From: an uncultured Faecalibacterium sp.
Lineage (GTDB): Bacteria; Bacillota; Clostridia; Oscillospirales; Ruminococcaceae
Length of the DNA stretch: 64,000 nucleotides
Assembly (NCBI GenBank): GCA_937907025.1
Contig: CALESJ010000026.1
Coordinates: 62,001 to 126,000 of the forward strand
Reading direction: 5' to 3'
The translations under genes were made by a program, and so were the position numbers. Below are positions 1 to 10,650 of the stretch, one piece after another. Every line of letters starts with the position of its first letter. The first letter of the stretch is position 1. The notes under the pieces are model-generated. The model searched no databases. It was given only the letters and a program-made list of their open reading frames with translations, and was not told the DNA's origin.

Positions 1-2784
<2,784 letters not shown>

Positions 2785-2796
2785 TTGAACGTTTTA

Positions 2797-2824
2797 GACC
2801 GGACCTTCGGGTCCGGTCTTTTTT
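2797..2824 (+). terminator. Rho-independent terminator of secA
   Basis: A perfect 9-bp stem, GACCGGACC and GGTCCGGTC, closes on a TTCG tetraloop and is followed by six T residues. It starts 12 bases after the secA stop codon. Confidence 0.95.
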
Positions 2825-2868
2825 ATGCCAAAAGAACGGCAGGGTCTTCTCAAAAACGGTCAACGGCT

Positions 2869-2900
2869 TATAATGAAAGCATAGGCCGACCGAAGCGGTC
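2869..2900 (+). promoter_or_regulatory. TetR-gene promoter -10 and candidate operator
   Basis: A TATAAT hexamer lies at 2869-2874; no good -35 is seen 16-18 bases upstream. Between it and the ribosome site is the inverted repeat GACCG-AAG-CGGTC (2888-2900), and a further CGGTCAAC half-site overlaps the -35 side of the promoter (2858-2865). This arrangement fits autorepression by the TetR-type regulator encoded next, but binding is inferred. Confidence 0.55.
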
Positions 2901-2918
2901 AACAAACGGAGGTGTGTG

Positions 2919-3563
2919 GTGAACGAGAAATTTTATCTGCTCCCGCCGGAAAAACAAAAAGCCATTCTGGCCGCCGGATACCGGGTATTTGCCCGGTGCC
3001 CCTACCGCAAAAGTCCCATGCAGGAGATTGCGGATGAGGCAGGCATCAGCAAGAGCTTGCTGTTCCATTATTTCCGCAACAAGAAAGAACTGTACCTGCA
3101 TCTGTGGGACCATTGCGTGGAGCTGACCCTGGACGAGCTGCACCGCTGTGTGGCCGAAAGTTCCGGAGAACTGTTTGCCATTCTTCGCTGTTCCATGAAA
3201 GCCAAACAGGGGCTGCTGCGTTCCTGCCCGGACATGGCTTTGTTCGCCCTGCGGGCTTACTATGAAAAAGACCCCGAAGTGTGTACCGATATACAGCAGC
3301 GCGCCGCGCCCTATCTGCGGCTGGAATATCTGGCCGAACTTACCGGGCTTCTCCAGGAAAAGCTGATTCCCGGACGCAACGCCCAGCGGTTCTGGCAGGC
3401 CCTGTGCCGGGACTGGATCGGATTTTTGTGGCAGGTACAACTGCGGGGACGTCTGGACCTGGACGCAATGCTGCGGGAATGTGAAGAAATGCTGCGCTTT
3501 TGGGAAAGTATCTGCCATCGTCAGGAGGAATTGTCATGCAAGCCATCCGAACCCAACAACTGA
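2919..3563 (+). CDS. TetR/AcrR-family transcriptional regulator
   Basis: A one-domain DNA-binding repressor with an N-terminal TetR helix-turn-helix: IADEAGISKSLLFHYFRNKK at about residues 36-55 is the recognition region. The remaining ~150 residues form the usual all-helical ligand/dimer domain, with no recognisable ligand signature. Two GTG codons are in tandem (2916, 2919); the second is chosen because it stands 6 bases after the GGAGG, against 3 for the first. The gene overlaps the next one, an ABC ATPase, by 28 bases, so the regulator is probably co-transcribed with, and controls, the exporter. The effector is unknown. Confidence 0.9.
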   Translation: MNEKFYLLPPEKQKAILAAGYRVFARCPYRKSPMQEIADEAGISKSLLFHYFRNKKELYLHLWDHCVELTLDELHRCVAESSGELFAILRCSMKAKQGLLRSCPDMALFALRAYYEKDPEVCTDIQQRAAPYLRLEYLAELTGLLQEKLIPGRNAQRFWQALCRDWIGFLWQVQLRGRLDLDAMLRECEEMLRFWESICHRQEELSCKPSEPNN

Positions 3564-4417
3564 CCAAATTTTACGGGCACGCCCGGGGCATCGAAGGGAT
3601 GGACCTGATGGTGGAAGCCGGAGAGTTCTTTGGCTTCATCGGGCCCAATGGGGCGGGCAAAAGCACCACCATCCGTACCCTGTTGGGACTGATTGCCCCC
3701 ACAGCCGGCCATGCCGAGGTGCTGGGGTTGGATATCCGCACCAAGCGGCAGGAAATTCTTCGGCAAGTGGGGTATTTGCCTGCCGAAGCCTTCTTCTATC
3801 CCGGACAACGGGTGCGGAACGTGCTGCGTCTGTCCGCCGGGCTGCGTGGCCTGGACTGCCGCAGCACAGCCCGGGAACTGTGCGATCGGCTTCAGCTGGA
3901 CCTGGCCGCCAGAGTGGATGCCCTGTCCTTCGGCAATCGCAAAAAGGTAGGCATCGTCTGTGCGCTGCAGCACAACCCGGCACTGCTCATTCTGGACGAG
4001 CCCACCGGCGGGCTGGACCCTTTGATGCAGCGCGAATTTTTCGCCATTTTGCAGGAGCGCAATGCCGCCGGCGTGACGGTGTTCCTCTCCTCCCACATTC
4101 TGTCCGAAGTACAGCGCTACTGCACCCGGGCCGGAGTCATCCGGAGTGGCCGGCTCATTGCCTGTGACCGTGTGGACGCCCTGGCAGACACCGGCATACG
4201 CCGGGTGCTTGTTCGCGGTACGCCAGACCTGCACGGTCTGGCAGGCATCCGGGGATGGGAACCGCTGGAGGACGGCGTCCGCTTTTTGTACAGCGGGCCC
4301 ATGCAGCCTTTGCTGCAGGCTTTGGCTTCTGCCCCGGTCCGGGACCTGCAGATCACCGAACCCGATCTGGAAGAAGTCTTTCTGCACTATTATACCGAAG
4401 GAGGCACACACGCATGA
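3536..4417 (+). CDS. ABC transporter ATP-binding protein (ABC-2 exporter type)
   Basis: The nucleotide-binding subunit of a two-gene exporter. It has the Walker A GPNGAGKST (about residues 39-47), a degenerate signature region ALSFGNRKKVGI, Walker B LLILDEPTGGLDPL and the switch histidine in SSHILSEV. The C-terminal ~80 residues are the extension seen in NatA/CcmA-like ATPases. The start at 3536 follows AGGAGG and lies inside the end of the regulator gene. The stop overlaps the permease start (ATGA). Loss of the canonical LSGGQ serine-glycine pair (here LSFGNRKK) is common in this subfamily. The substrate cannot be told from the sequence. Confidence 0.93.
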   Translation: MQAIRTQQLTKFYGHARGIEGMDLMVEAGEFFGFIGPNGAGKSTTIRTLLGLIAPTAGHAEVLGLDIRTKRQEILRQVGYLPAEAFFYPGQRVRNVLRLSAGLRGLDCRSTARELCDRLQLDLAARVDALSFGNRKKVGIVCALQHNPALLILDEPTGGLDPLMQREFFAILQERNAAGVTVFLSSHILSEVQRYCTRAGVIRSGRLIACDRVDALADTGIRRVLVRGTPDLHGLAGIRGWEPLEDGVRFLYSGPMQPLLQALASAPVRDLQITEPDLEEVFLHYYTEGGTHA

Positions 4418-5199
4418 CTCTGTTCTTTCATGAACTGCGCCAGGGCCGGTTGAGCCTGGTTGTGTGGACCCTGTGCATTGGCTTTTTTGTGCTGGTCTGT
4501 ATTTTGATGTATCCGGAATTTGAAGGACAGATGGAGGAAATGGGCACCATGTTTGCCTCCATGGGCGGCTTTACCGCCGCTTTCGGCATGGACCGGCTGA
4601 ACATCGGCACCCTTACCGGCTTTTACGCCATCGAGTGCGGCAGCATCATCGGGTTGGGCGGTGCCTTCTATGCCGTTCTTACCGGTATTTCCGCCCTGGC
4701 CAAGGAGGAAACCGGTCACACGGCAGAATTCCTGCTCACCCATCCCGTTTCCCGGATCGGCATTGCGGGAAGCAAGCTGTCGGCTGTTCTGGTACAGGTA
4801 CTGGTGCTGGACCTGTTTTGCTTCGGATTCGGCGTACTTGCCATCCTTCTGGTTGGCCATCCTGTCCCCTGGCAGGACCTGGGATTGCTGCATGCGGCTT
4901 ACCTGCTGCTGCACCTGGAACTGGCGGCCCTCTGTTTCGGGCTTTCCGCATTCCGGCACAGCAACGGGCTGGGCATCGGACTGGGATTGGCCGTCAGCCT
5001 GTATTTTGCCAACCTGATTGCCAATGCAGCCCCGGCGGCCGACTGGCTGAACCGCATCACCCCCTTTGCCTACACAGACGGAGCCGACCTCCTCACGGAC
5101 GGCAGTCTGCCCCTTTCCCTGGTCCTGCCGGGCATGGGATACGGCGTGGCAGCTGTGGTGATCGGACTTCTGCACTACCGCCGCAAGGACATCCGGTAA
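4414..5199 (+). CDS. ABC-2 type transporter permease
   Basis: A membrane subunit of 261 residues with about six hydrophobic segments (around 18-38, 72-92, 125-150, 160-180, 187-210 and 235-252). It is the partner of the upstream ATPase, with which it shares an ATGA overlap, so the two are translationally coupled. The motif EETGHTAEFLLTHPVSR after the second helix is typical of ABC-2 permeases whose cytoplasmic loop contacts the ATPase. No hydrolase or transfer domain is fused. The TetR gene upstream points to a drug, peptide or lipid exporter induced by its own substrate; that role is inference. Confidence 0.88.
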   Translation: MTLFFHELRQGRLSLVVWTLCIGFFVLVCILMYPEFEGQMEEMGTMFASMGGFTAAFGMDRLNIGTLTGFYAIECGSIIGLGGAFYAVLTGISALAKEETGHTAEFLLTHPVSRIGIAGSKLSAVLVQVLVLDLFCFGFGVLAILLVGHPVPWQDLGLLHAAYLLLHLELAALCFGLSAFRHSNGLGIGLGLAVSLYFANLIANAAPAADWLNRITPFAYTDGADLLTDGSLPLSLVLPGMGYGVAAVVIGLLHYRRKDIR

Positions 5200-5209
5200 G
5201 CCATAACCT

Positions 5210-5237
5210 TTGCTTTCGGGGCAGAATGTGGTAGAAT
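5210..5237 (+). promoter_or_regulatory. Promoter of the DUF3783-apbE operon
   Basis: TTGCTT (5210-5215) and TAGAAT (5232-5237) are 16 bases apart, about 50 bases before the DUF3783 start codon and just after the permease stop. Confidence 0.6.
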
Positions 5238-5287
5238 AAAATCCATTCCATGACCACTATTTTCAATGGATTCCGGAGGTTTTCCCT

Positions 5288-5689
5288 ATGAAAGCACATA
5301 TCCAGGCAGAGCCGCGCTGCGTGCTGCTGTGGAATTTTGGCCCGCTGAATGCGGGATATGACCATCTGGCCCGCACGGCGGGCTCCTATGGGCTGAAGGT
5401 CCGCACCCTAGGCCCTGCCGACCTGAATGCCGTGGTGGGGCAGCTGTGCGCCGGGCGGCATGCCCCGGCCGGCGACCCGCTCCCCTCCCCCACCGACAAA
5501 GCCGCCATGATCATCAGCGGCCTGCGCCATGACGACGGTTCTCTGGGCCGGTTTGTGGACGAAGTGCGGCGAGGCGGGGCAGCCATTCCCCTGCGCGCTA
5601 TGGTGACCCCCACCAGCCGTGACTGGACCCTTTCTGCCCTGCTGAACGAACTGTGCGACGAACATGCCGCCGTGGGAGGCAACGCATGA
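5288..5689 (+). CDS. DUF3783 domain-containing protein
   Basis: A 133-residue soluble protein. The C-terminal half matches the DUF3783 pattern as I know it: a MIISGL segment, a helix FVDEVRRGG, then IPLRAMVTPTSRDWTLSALLNEL, where the invariant TPTN/S-x-x-W run is typical. The N-terminal part resembles the short Rossmann-like half often found with this domain. No catalytic residues are known to me. A GGAGGT lies 6 bases before the ATG. The stop overlaps the apbE start (ATGA), so the two are translationally coupled, which may mean a shared role in flavoprotein or redox maturation. The function is unknown. Confidence 0.8.
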   Translation: MKAHIQAEPRCVLLWNFGPLNAGYDHLARTAGSYGLKVRTLGPADLNAVVGQLCAGRHAPAGDPLPSPTDKAAMIISGLRHDDGSLGRFVDEVRRGGAAIPLRAMVTPTSRDWTLSALLNELCDEHAAVGGNA

Positions 5690-6744
5690 CCCGACAGCGT
5701 GGAATTGCACTGGTTTTGTGCCTGGCGCTGGCAGCCATTGTGGGATTCAGTTTCTGGCAGGACCGCACAGCCCCCAAAGCTTACACCGCCACCTGGTGGG
5801 ACGTGTTTGACACCGTGACGGTGGTGACCGGCTACGCCTCCAGCGAGGAGGAATGGCAGCAGCAGTCCGACGCCCTGCACGCCGACCTGCTGCACTATCA
5901 CCAGCTGTTCGACATCTACAACACCTATGACGGTCTGACCAACATGGCCACCGTCAATGCCAAAGCCGGGCAGGAGCCGGTACAGGTGGACGACGACCTG
6001 TTTGCTCTGCTCCAGTTCGGGCAACAGGCCTACGACCTGACCGATGGCGCCTGCAACATTGCCGCCGGTACCGTTCTATCCCTCTGGCATGATGCCCGCA
6101 CCGCTGCCGAGGCGGCATCCCCGGAAACGGCTCTCACGGCGGAGATTCTGCCATCCGAAGACGCCTTGCAGCAGGCCGCCGCCCATATGGACATGTCGGA
6201 CCTGATTCTGGATGAAAACACCCGCACTGTGACCTTTTCCGACCCGGACCTGCAGCTGGATGTGGGTGGTATCGCCAAAGGCTGGTCGGTGGAACAGGTT
6301 GCGCAGCGAGCCGAAGCCCGGGGACTGACTTCCGCCATCCTGAACGTGGGCGGCAATGTGCGGGCCATCGGCAACAAACCGGACGGCAGCCCCTGGACCG
6401 CCGGGGTACAGGACCCGGACGGCGGGGACAACCTGGCCGAAGTGCAGCTGCAGCCCGGCCAGAGCCTGGTGGTCAGCGGTGATTACCAGCGGTATTTCAT
6501 GGTGGACGGGGTGCGGTATCACCACCTCATTGACCTGCAGACCCTGCAGCCCGCCCGGTATTGCCGCAGCGTAGCCATCCTGTGCCAGGACAGCGGCGTG
6601 GGAGATGCCCTTTCCACCGGTTTGTTCTGCCTGCCCCGGGAACAGGGTCTGGCCGTTCTGGCCAAGGTGGACGGCACCAGTGCCTTGTGGGTCCTGGAGG
6701 GGGATGTGCTTCAGCCTTCCGGCAACTGGCCCCAATACAACTGA
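5686..6744 (+). CDS. apbE: FAD:protein FMN transferase (ApbE family)
   Basis: Transfers FMN from FAD to a Thr/Ser of target flavoproteins such as Rnf/Nqr subunits or extracellular FMN-binding domains, outside the membrane. The N-terminus has one hydrophobic anchor (about residues 6-22) with a cysteine inside it but no clear lipobox. The family motifs are present: WWDVFDTVTVV near the start, DLTDGACNIAAGTVLSLW for the FAD site, LQLDVGGIAKGW for the Mg/FAD aspartate, and LNVGGNVRAIG. The last part, SVAILCQDSGVGDALSTGLFCL, holds the second Mg-binding aspartate. At 352 residues the length is normal. The start is set by the ATGA overlap with the DUF3783 gene. The target protein is not in this window. 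Confidence 0.95.
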   Translation: MTRQRGIALVLCLALAAIVGFSFWQDRTAPKAYTATWWDVFDTVTVVTGYASSEEEWQQQSDALHADLLHYHQLFDIYNTYDGLTNMATVNAKAGQEPVQVDDDLFALLQFGQQAYDLTDGACNIAAGTVLSLWHDARTAAEAASPETALTAEILPSEDALQQAAAHMDMSDLILDENTRTVTFSDPDLQLDVGGIAKGWSVEQVAQRAEARGLTSAILNVGGNVRAIGNKPDGSPWTAGVQDPDGGDNLAEVQLQPGQSLVVSGDYQRYFMVDGVRYHHLIDLQTLQPARYCRSVAILCQDSGVGDALSTGLFCLPREQGLAVLAKVDGTSALWVLEGDVLQPSGNWPQYN

Positions 6745-6755
6745 AACCAAAAAGG

Positions 6756-6804
6756 AAAAGACCTTTCCCGCCGGGAAGTTCCCGGGTTGGGAAAGGTCTT
6801 TTTT
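6756..6804. terminator. Bidirectional terminator between apbE and mazF
   Basis: AAAAGACCTTTCCC pairs with GGGAAAGGTCTTTT around an inner CCGGGA/TCCCGG pair. A-rich and T-rich flanks on either side let it serve both convergent genes. Confidence 0.92.
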
Positions 6805-7175
6805 CAGGTAAAACTGCCGTGAGGCGGCTGTTCCAGCAGCCCCATGGAAACGCCCAGGGCCTCGTCCACCCGCTGCATATCCTCGGGCGGGATGCGCCCG
6901 GCCCGCTCCCGCAGGCGGCGTTTGTCCAGGGTGCGGATCTGCTCGGTGAGAACGATGCTGTCCTTACTCAGACCGCAGCGGTCGGCCCGCACTCCGATAT
7001 GGGTGGGCAGGCGGTTTTTGTCCTGCCGGGACGTGATAGCCGCCGCAATAACAGTGGGGCTGTGCCGGTTGCCGATCTCGTTCTGGATGATAAGTACCGG
7101 CCGCACGCCTCCCTGTTCCGAGCCCACCACCGGGCTCAGATCGGCATAGAAAACTTCTCCTCTGTGTACCTCCAT
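6804..7175 (-). CDS. mazF: MazF/PemK-type mRNA endoribonuclease toxin
   Basis: A 123-residue protein of the MazF/EndoA (NdoA) family, which cleaves single-stranded RNA at short sites unless bound by a MazE-like antitoxin. The family blocks are all visible: RGEVFYADLSPVVGSEQGG at the N-terminus with the catalytic Arg in the GVRPVLIIQN strand, then TVIAAAITS, LPTHIGV and LSKDSIVLTEQIRTLDKRRL. The active site therefore looks intact. The start follows a GGGAGG. The gene lies 61 bases after acpS; in Bacillus the order acpS-x-alr-antitoxin-ndoA is known, but here both alr and the antitoxin are missing from between them. The antitoxin must be elsewhere, or the family member is used without one. Confidence 0.93.
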   Translation of the reverse strand: MEVHRGEVFYADLSPVVGSEQGGVRPVLIIQNEIGNRHSPTVIAAAITSRQDKNRLPTHIGVRADRCGLSKDSIVLTEQIRTLDKRRLRERAGRIPPEDMQRVDEALGVSMGLLEQPPHGSFT

Positions 7176-7236
7176 GGGGTTTCCCTCCCTGCTTGTTTGT
7201 TCTGTTTACAGTATAAGCAGGCAGAGTGGGATTTAA

Positions 7237-7611
7237 TCATCCCTGTTCCAAAACCGTAAAGGCACAGGCCAGCCCGGCATCATGGGTCAGGCTCAGATGG
7301 GCCGTCAGGTGCTGTTCCTGCACCCAGCGGGCCGCTTCACCGGACAGTGCATAATAAGGCGCGCCGCTCTCCCGGCGCAGGACCCCGATGTCCGACAGGG
7401 CAAACCCGCCCAGCCCCCGGCCGCAGGCCTTGAGGAACGCCTCCTTGGCCGCGAAATTGGCCGCAGCAGTTTCGGCCCGGCGCTTGCCGGTATGGGAGGC
7501 AAGCAGGGTCTGTTCCGCTTCGGAAAACACCCGCTGCACAAAGGGTTCCCGGGCGATGGCCCGCTCCATCCGGGCGCTCTCGCACAGGTCGGTCCCAATG
7601 CCGTAGATCAT
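7237..7611 (-). CDS. acpS: Holo-[acyl-carrier-protein] synthase
   Basis: Moves 4'-phosphopantetheine from CoA to the serine of acyl carrier protein, activating fatty acid synthesis. The 124-residue length is standard. The Mg/CoA-binding signatures are present: GIGTDLCESARMERA (Asp8) and NFAAKEAFLKACGRGLGG (Glu near residue 57), with HLSLTHDAGLACAF at the C-terminus. A strong AAAGGAGG stands 6 bases before the ATG. It is probably co-transcribed with mazF, a pairing often seen in Bacillota. Confidence 0.96.
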   Translation of the reverse strand: MIYGIGTDLCESARMERAIAREPFVQRVFSEAEQTLLASHTGKRRAETAAANFAAKEAFLKACGRGLGGFALSDIGVLRRESGAPYYALSGEAARWVQEQHLTAHLSLTHDAGLACAFTVLEQG

Positions 7612-7647
7612 GCCGTGTCCTCCTTTCCGGGGTGCGGGACGCCGGAT

Positions 7648-8184
7648 TCAGCGCACATACACCACATAGTTTTCCTTGCGGGGTGCGGCAGGCTTTTCAC
7701 CGCCGGGGGCCGCATAGCCCAGGATGCAGTTGCCCACACCCGCCAGATGTTCGGCTTCGGGTACGCCCCACTCTTTCAGCAACGCTTTGCCTTCCTCAGT
7801 TTCAAACATTTCATAGGCACGGTTGATCCAGCAGGAGCCCAGACCGACGCTGGCCGCCGCGTTGAGCATATTGCCCATGACCAGGCTGCCGTCGGCCTTC
7901 CAGTTGGGCTGGCGGGTATCGGCCAGCACCACCAGAACCACCGGTGCCCCATAGAACGGGTCGTTGTTGCGGCCCATGACAGCGGCGTTCATGCGGGAAA
8001 GGTGATCCCGCACTTCCTTATTTTCCACCGCCACGATCACCGGGCTCTGCTGGCCCATGGCTGTGGGGGCATACATACCGGCTTTCAGCACGGCTTCGAT
8101 TTTTTCGGCTTCCACCGGGCGGTCCTCATAGGCGCGGCAGCTGCGGCGGGTATACAGGGTACGGAGCGTTTCATTCTCCATCAT
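7648..8184 (-). CDS. Nitroreductase family FMN-dependent oxidoreductase
   Basis: A soluble flavoprotein of the nitroreductase fold that uses NAD(P)H to reduce nitro groups, quinones or flavins; the true substrate is not predictable. The N-terminal FMN phosphate site RRSCRAYEDRPV (residues 9-20), the APTAMGQQSPVIV segment and GLGSCWINR near residue 115 are typical. Two tandem ATG codons (8184 and 8181) follow AAGGTGG; the first is preferred by spacing (9 bases). A longer in-frame reading upstream has no ribosome site and atypical composition. The next gene on this strand, acpS, starts 36 bases beyond its stop, so read-through into acpS-mazF is possible. Confidence 0.9.
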   Translation of the reverse strand: MMENETLRTLYTRRSCRAYEDRPVEAEKIEAVLKAGMYAPTAMGQQSPVIVAVENKEVRDHLSRMNAAVMGRNNDPFYGAPVVLVVLADTRQPNWKADGSLVMGNMLNAAASVGLGSCWINRAYEMFETEEGKALLKEWGVPEAEHLAGVGNCILGYAAPGGEKPAAPRKENYVVYVR

Positions 8185-8312
8185 AGCAAAATTCCACCTT
8201 TCCGGGGCGGTTGCCGGGTGGCACCGCCCTTTTTTTGCTTTTATTATACCATGCCGTGCAAGGCTGCTGCGCCAAAATGTGTTAAATTTTTTCAAATTTG
8301 TTCCCTGGTCCA

Positions 8313-8341
8313 TTGCCTTTTTTAGCGCTTTCGGCTATACT
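8313..8341 (+). promoter_or_regulatory. pckA promoter
   Basis: TTGCCT (8313-8318) and TATACT (8336-8341) with an ideal 17-base spacer. The leader to the ATG is about 50 bases and holds a tandem 10-bp repeat. Confidence 0.8.
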
Positions 8342-8360
8342 AAAGACAGTTCCATTATAG

Positions 8361-8380
8361 TGGCATACAATGGCATACAA
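8361..8380 (+). repeat. Tandem 10-bp repeat in the pckA leader
   Basis: TGGCATACAA occurs twice head to tail, starting about 20 bases after the -10 and abutting the GGAGG ribosome site of pckA. It could bind a regulator of gluconeogenesis or be chance; nothing in the sequence decides. Confidence 0.6.
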
Positions 8381-8394
8381 GGAGGTAGTTTCCC

Positions 8395-9987
8395 ATGGAA
8401 ACTTATGGAATCGAAAAGTTCGGTATCATTGGCCCCAAGGCCGTGTACCGCAACCTGACCCCTGCCCAGCTGACCGAGGCTGCCCTGCGCCGCGGTGAGG
8501 GCACTCTGTCTGACACCGGCGCTCTGGTTGTCACCACCGGTAAGTACACCGGCCGTTCCCCTAACGACAAGTTCATCGTCGACACTCCTGCCGTCCATGA
8601 CGACATCGCCTGGGGCAAGGTCAACCGTCCCATCAGCCGCGAAAAGTTCAATGCCATCAAGGGCAAAGTTGCCGCGTATCTCCAGGGCCGCGAAGTCTTC
8701 ATCTTCGATGGCTTTGCCGGTGCCGACAAGAAGTACACCAAGAAGTTCCGCATCATCAACGAGCTGGCCAGCCAGAACCTGTTCATCCATCAGCTGCTGA
8801 TCCGCCCCACCGCGGAAGAACTGGCCAACTATGGTGAAGCCGACTACACCATGCTGGTGGCTCCCGGCTTCAAGTGCGATCCCGAGGTCGACGGTGTCAA
8901 CAGCGAAGCTGCCATCATGATCGACTACGAGGCCCACATGATCGTCATCTGCGGCAGCCAGTACTCCGGCGAAATCAAGAAGAGCGTCTTCTCCACCATG
9001 AACTATGTCATGGTCAAGGAGAACGTCCTGCCCATGCACTGCTCCGCCAATATGGACCCCGAAACCCATGAAACTGCCGTCTTCTTCGGCCTGTCCGGCA
9101 CCGGCAAGACCACTCTGTCTGCCGACCCCGGCCGCAAGCTGATCGGTGACGACGAGCATGGCTGGAGCCCGGACGGCGTCTTCAACTTTGAAGGTGGCTG
9201 CTATGCCAAGTGCATCAACCTGAGCGCCGAGAACGAGCCTGACATTTACAATGCCATCCGCTTCGGCTCTCTGGTCGAGAACGTGGTCATGGACCCCGAA
9301 ACCCGTCAGTTCGACTTTGCCGACGACAGCCTGACCGAGAACACCCGCGTGGGCTATCCCGTCAACTACATCAACAATGCGCAGATCCCCGGCGAGGGCG
9401 GCATCCCGAAGGTTGTTATCTTCCTGACCGCCGATGCGTTCGGTGTTCTGCCTCCGATCAGCCGTCTGGACAAGAACGCTGCTATGTACCACTTCGTGAC
9501 CGGCTTCACCTCCAAGCTGGCCGGCACCGAGCGTGGCATCACCGAGCCGCAGCCCACCTTCTCCACCCTGTTCGGCGAGCCCTTCATGCCGATGGATCCT
9601 TCCGTCTACGCTGAAATGCTGGGCGAAAAGCTGGAGAAGTACGGCACCAAGGTTTACCTGGTCAACACCGGCTGGGCCGGCGGCAGCGCAGCTTCCGGCG
9701 CCAAGCGCATGAAGCTGGCTTACACCCGTGCCATGGTCACCGCTGCTCTGAACGGCAGCTTCGACTCCATCGAGTTCAAGCATCATGACGTGTTCAACGT
9801 CGATTACCCCGTCAGCTGCCCCGGCGTGCCCGACGAGATGCTCGACGCCCGCGGCATGTGGGCCGATAAGGACGCCTATGACGCCCAGGCCAACAAGCTG
9901 GCTCAGATGTTTGCGGACAACTTCGCCAAGAAGTATCCCAACATGCCTTCCGAAATTGCGGAAGCCGGCCCCAAGCCCAAAGCCTGA
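8395..9987 (+). CDS. pckA: Phosphoenolpyruvate carboxykinase (ATP)
   Basis: Interconverts oxaloacetate plus ATP and phosphoenolpyruvate plus CO2 plus ADP. In anaerobic gut Bacillota it often runs toward oxaloacetate and fixes CO2. At 530 residues it has the full ATP-type length. The N-terminal TTGKYTGRSPNDKF (substrate arginine), the kinase-1a P-loop GLSGTGKTTLSADPGR (about 230-245) and the kinase-2 LIGDDEHGWSPDG with its metal-binding aspartates are intact. NTGWAGG and the RMKLAYTRAM adenine site follow. GGAGG lies 9 bases before the ATG. It stands alone between a strong promoter and a strong terminator, and codon use is highly biased, which suggests high expression. Confidence 0.98.
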   Translation: METYGIEKFGIIGPKAVYRNLTPAQLTEAALRRGEGTLSDTGALVVTTGKYTGRSPNDKFIVDTPAVHDDIAWGKVNRPISREKFNAIKGKVAAYLQGREVFIFDGFAGADKKYTKKFRIINELASQNLFIHQLLIRPTAEELANYGEADYTMLVAPGFKCDPEVDGVNSEAAIMIDYEAHMIVICGSQYSGEIKKSVFSTMNYVMVKENVLPMHCSANMDPETHETAVFFGLSGTGKTTLSADPGRKLIGDDEHGWSPDGVFNFEGGCYAKCINLSAENEPDIYNAIRFGSLVENVVMDPETRQFDFADDSLTENTRVGYPVNYINNAQIPGEGGIPKVVIFLTADAFGVLPPISRLDKNAAMYHFVTGFTSKLAGTERGITEPQPTFSTLFGEPFMPMDPSVYAEMLGEKLEKYGTKVYLVNTGWAGGSAASGAKRMKLAYTRAMVTAALNGSFDSIEFKHHDVFNVDYPVSCPGVPDEMLDARGMWADKDAYDAQANKLAQMFADNFAKKYPNMPSEIAEAGPKPKA

Positions 9988-10018
9988 TTTCTTTCGGCTG
10001 AACTGAATCCGTAACTCA

Positions 10019-10064
10019 CCGTCCCCGCCCCTTGCAGCTTGCACGGGGCGGGGACGGTTTGTTT
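10019..10064 (+). terminator. Terminator of pckA
   Basis: A perfect 13-bp GC-rich stem (CCGTCCCCGCCCC with its complement) has a 13-base loop and is followed by TTTGTTTT. It begins about 30 bases after the pckA stop. Confidence 0.93.
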
Positions 10065-10161
10065 TGCAAGCGGCGTAAAAAGGGCTAAATGTTTTTCCTG
10101 CGGCGCAAGCGGTAGCAGTCTGCCGATTTGGCAGGACACCGCGGCTCTTTTCCATAAATTC

Positions 10162-10190
10162 ATTGCCCTGGCCGCGGGGGAATGTTATAC
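10162..10190 (+). promoter_or_regulatory. Promoter of the 10225-12021 operon
   Basis: TTGCCC (10162-10167) and TATACT (10185-10190) are separated by 17 bases, about 35 bases before the first start codon. Confidence 0.75.
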
Positions 10191-10224
10191 TGTAATCATA
10201 GTTCTGATAGAAAGAGGGAGTATC

Positions 10225-10623
10225 ATGTACAATCCTGGGGATTCCATGATTGAAGTGCGCGAACTGCTTATCAAGGCGTTTGCCTCGGCGTGGGAGGTAT
10301 GCGGTTCCGGTATGACCAACACCGACCGTGACGGCTACATCACCAGCAGCATCACGGTCATTGACAGCATGCAGGTCAGCCCGGAAATGATTTATGCCGA
10401 GGAGGGCTCCGGCCTGACTGACGGCGAAGAACTGGACCACCTGAGTGATCTGGTGCGTGCAGACGGCATTTGGGTGTATTACGGGGTTCCGGCAGAGAAT
10501 TTCTTTCTGGTAACCTGGATGCCCGACGAGGACGCAGCCCGCCAGAAAGTCGCTGCCCTGATGGAAGAGGGCGACTGCGTGGCCTGCACGGTGGACCTAA
10601 CCCAACAATGGAATTTTGAATGA
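10225..10623 (+). CDS. Hypothetical protein, 132 residues
   Basis: I do not recognise this family. The protein is soluble, acidic and probably mixed alpha/beta, with no signal peptide, membrane segment or metal motif. A helix-like N-terminus (IEVRELLIKAFASAWEV) is followed by a Thr/Asp/Ser-rich turn and two Val/Ile-rich strands; the C-terminus DCVACTVDLTQQWNFE resembles a strand. The start is the ATG at 10225, 7 bases after an AGAGGGAG site and just downstream of a clear promoter; an in-frame extension upstream crosses that promoter and is not credible. It is 27 bases ahead of cca, with which it is probably co-transcribed. Confidence 0.7.
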   Translation: MYNPGDSMIEVRELLIKAFASAWEVCGSGMTNTDRDGYITSSITVIDSMQVSPEMIYAEEGSGLTDGEELDHLSDLVRADGIWVYYGVPAENFFLVTWMPDEDAARQKVAALMEEGDCVACTVDLTQQWNFE

Positions 10624-10650
10624 ATTTGTAACCTGAAAGGAGGCACGGAT

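Noticed and set aside
8335..10440. A 701-codon minus-strand frame across pckA
   Set aside because: It is antisense to a certain gene, spans its promoter and terminator and has a low-complexity, Gly/Val/Asp/His-rich translation.
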